From JAUXFK01 sp034189035 (lineage in GTDB: Bacteria > Desulfobacterota > UBA8473), in the NCBI GenBank assembly GCA_034189035.1, contig JAXHVA010000097.1, forward strand, positions 1 to 15,844: a stretch of DNA of 15,844 bases, in the 5' to 3' direction. Below the pieces are notes generated by a model. It saw only the letters and a list, made by a program, of their open reading frames with translations, had not been told where the DNA came from and made no database searches. Position 1 is the first letter of the stretch; every line of letters starts with the position of its first letter. Made by a program: the position numbers and the translations under genes. Below are positions 15,816 through 15,844 of this stretch, piece after piece.

Positions 15816-15844
15816 ATGCCAAGATACAAGAGGTATACCCGTGG
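15816..15844 (+). CDS. Possible start of an IS200-like / REP-associated transposase
   Basis: Only nine codons are visible before the window ends: MPRYKRYTR followed by GG-. This opening matches what I remember of REP-associated tyrosine (Y1, HUH-type) transposases, which often start MPRY(K/R)R and continue with a GGTYFFT-like motif. Such genes sit beside short palindromes, which also occur just upstream here. No ribosome-binding site is visible. Nine residues cannot prove the identity. Confidence 0.35.

Overview
The window looks like a chromosomal segment of an anaerobic deltaproteobacterium (Desulfobacterota). That placement is inferred from the style of the genes: a Cas6 of the type common in sulfate reducers and syntrophs, paired acyl-CoA dehydrogenases, and an ABC exporter operon with an M50 protease. 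There is no rRNA or other marker to confirm it. Nearly everything is transcribed leftwards; only a lipoprotein gene, an outer-membrane protein gene and a possible transposase start at the right edge run rightwards.

Left part (1-2600): a decaying CRISPR-Cas remnant. A cas6 gene (253-1241) is broken by three single-base frameshifts. A small, also interrupted, reading frame is coupled to its end by an ATGA overlap. A second, shorter and more decayed piece of a cas6 3' end lies at 2413-2584 in the same orientation. Between the two cas6 pieces sits an intact Phd/YefM-PIN toxin-antitoxin pair with a clear promoter whose -35 box lies inside an inverted-repeat operator. No CRISPR array is visible.

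Centre (2610-7448): a tight four-gene operon, read right to left: an M50 site-2-type membrane metalloprotease, a membrane-anchored transglutaminase-like protein, an ABC ATPase and a large multi-spanning ABC permease. The genes overlap or nearly touch, which suggests one process (possibly peptide or protein processing plus export), but the substrate is unknown. A 204-bp element made of two long, imperfect inverted arms (7484-7687) separates this operon from the next gene and resembles a MITE.

Then comes a 1053-residue UvrD/PcrA-type helicase with a C-terminal RecB-like nuclease carrying iron-sulfur-type cysteines (7712-10873). It is divergent from a rightward lipoprotein (11053-12027), a perfect intrinsic terminator (12064-12104), and a probable outer-membrane beta-barrel protein (12124-12945).

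Right part (12966-15844): an intact acyl-CoA dehydrogenase with Asp in place of the usual catalytic Glu, preceded by a second acyl-CoA dehydrogenase that is a pseudogene (two frameshifts and two stops) behind a good promoter. The last 29 bases may begin an IS200/REP-associated transposase. Lesions are confined to the cas6 region and the upstream dehydrogenase, while long genes such as the helicase are intact; this argues for real gene decay rather than uniformly poor sequence.
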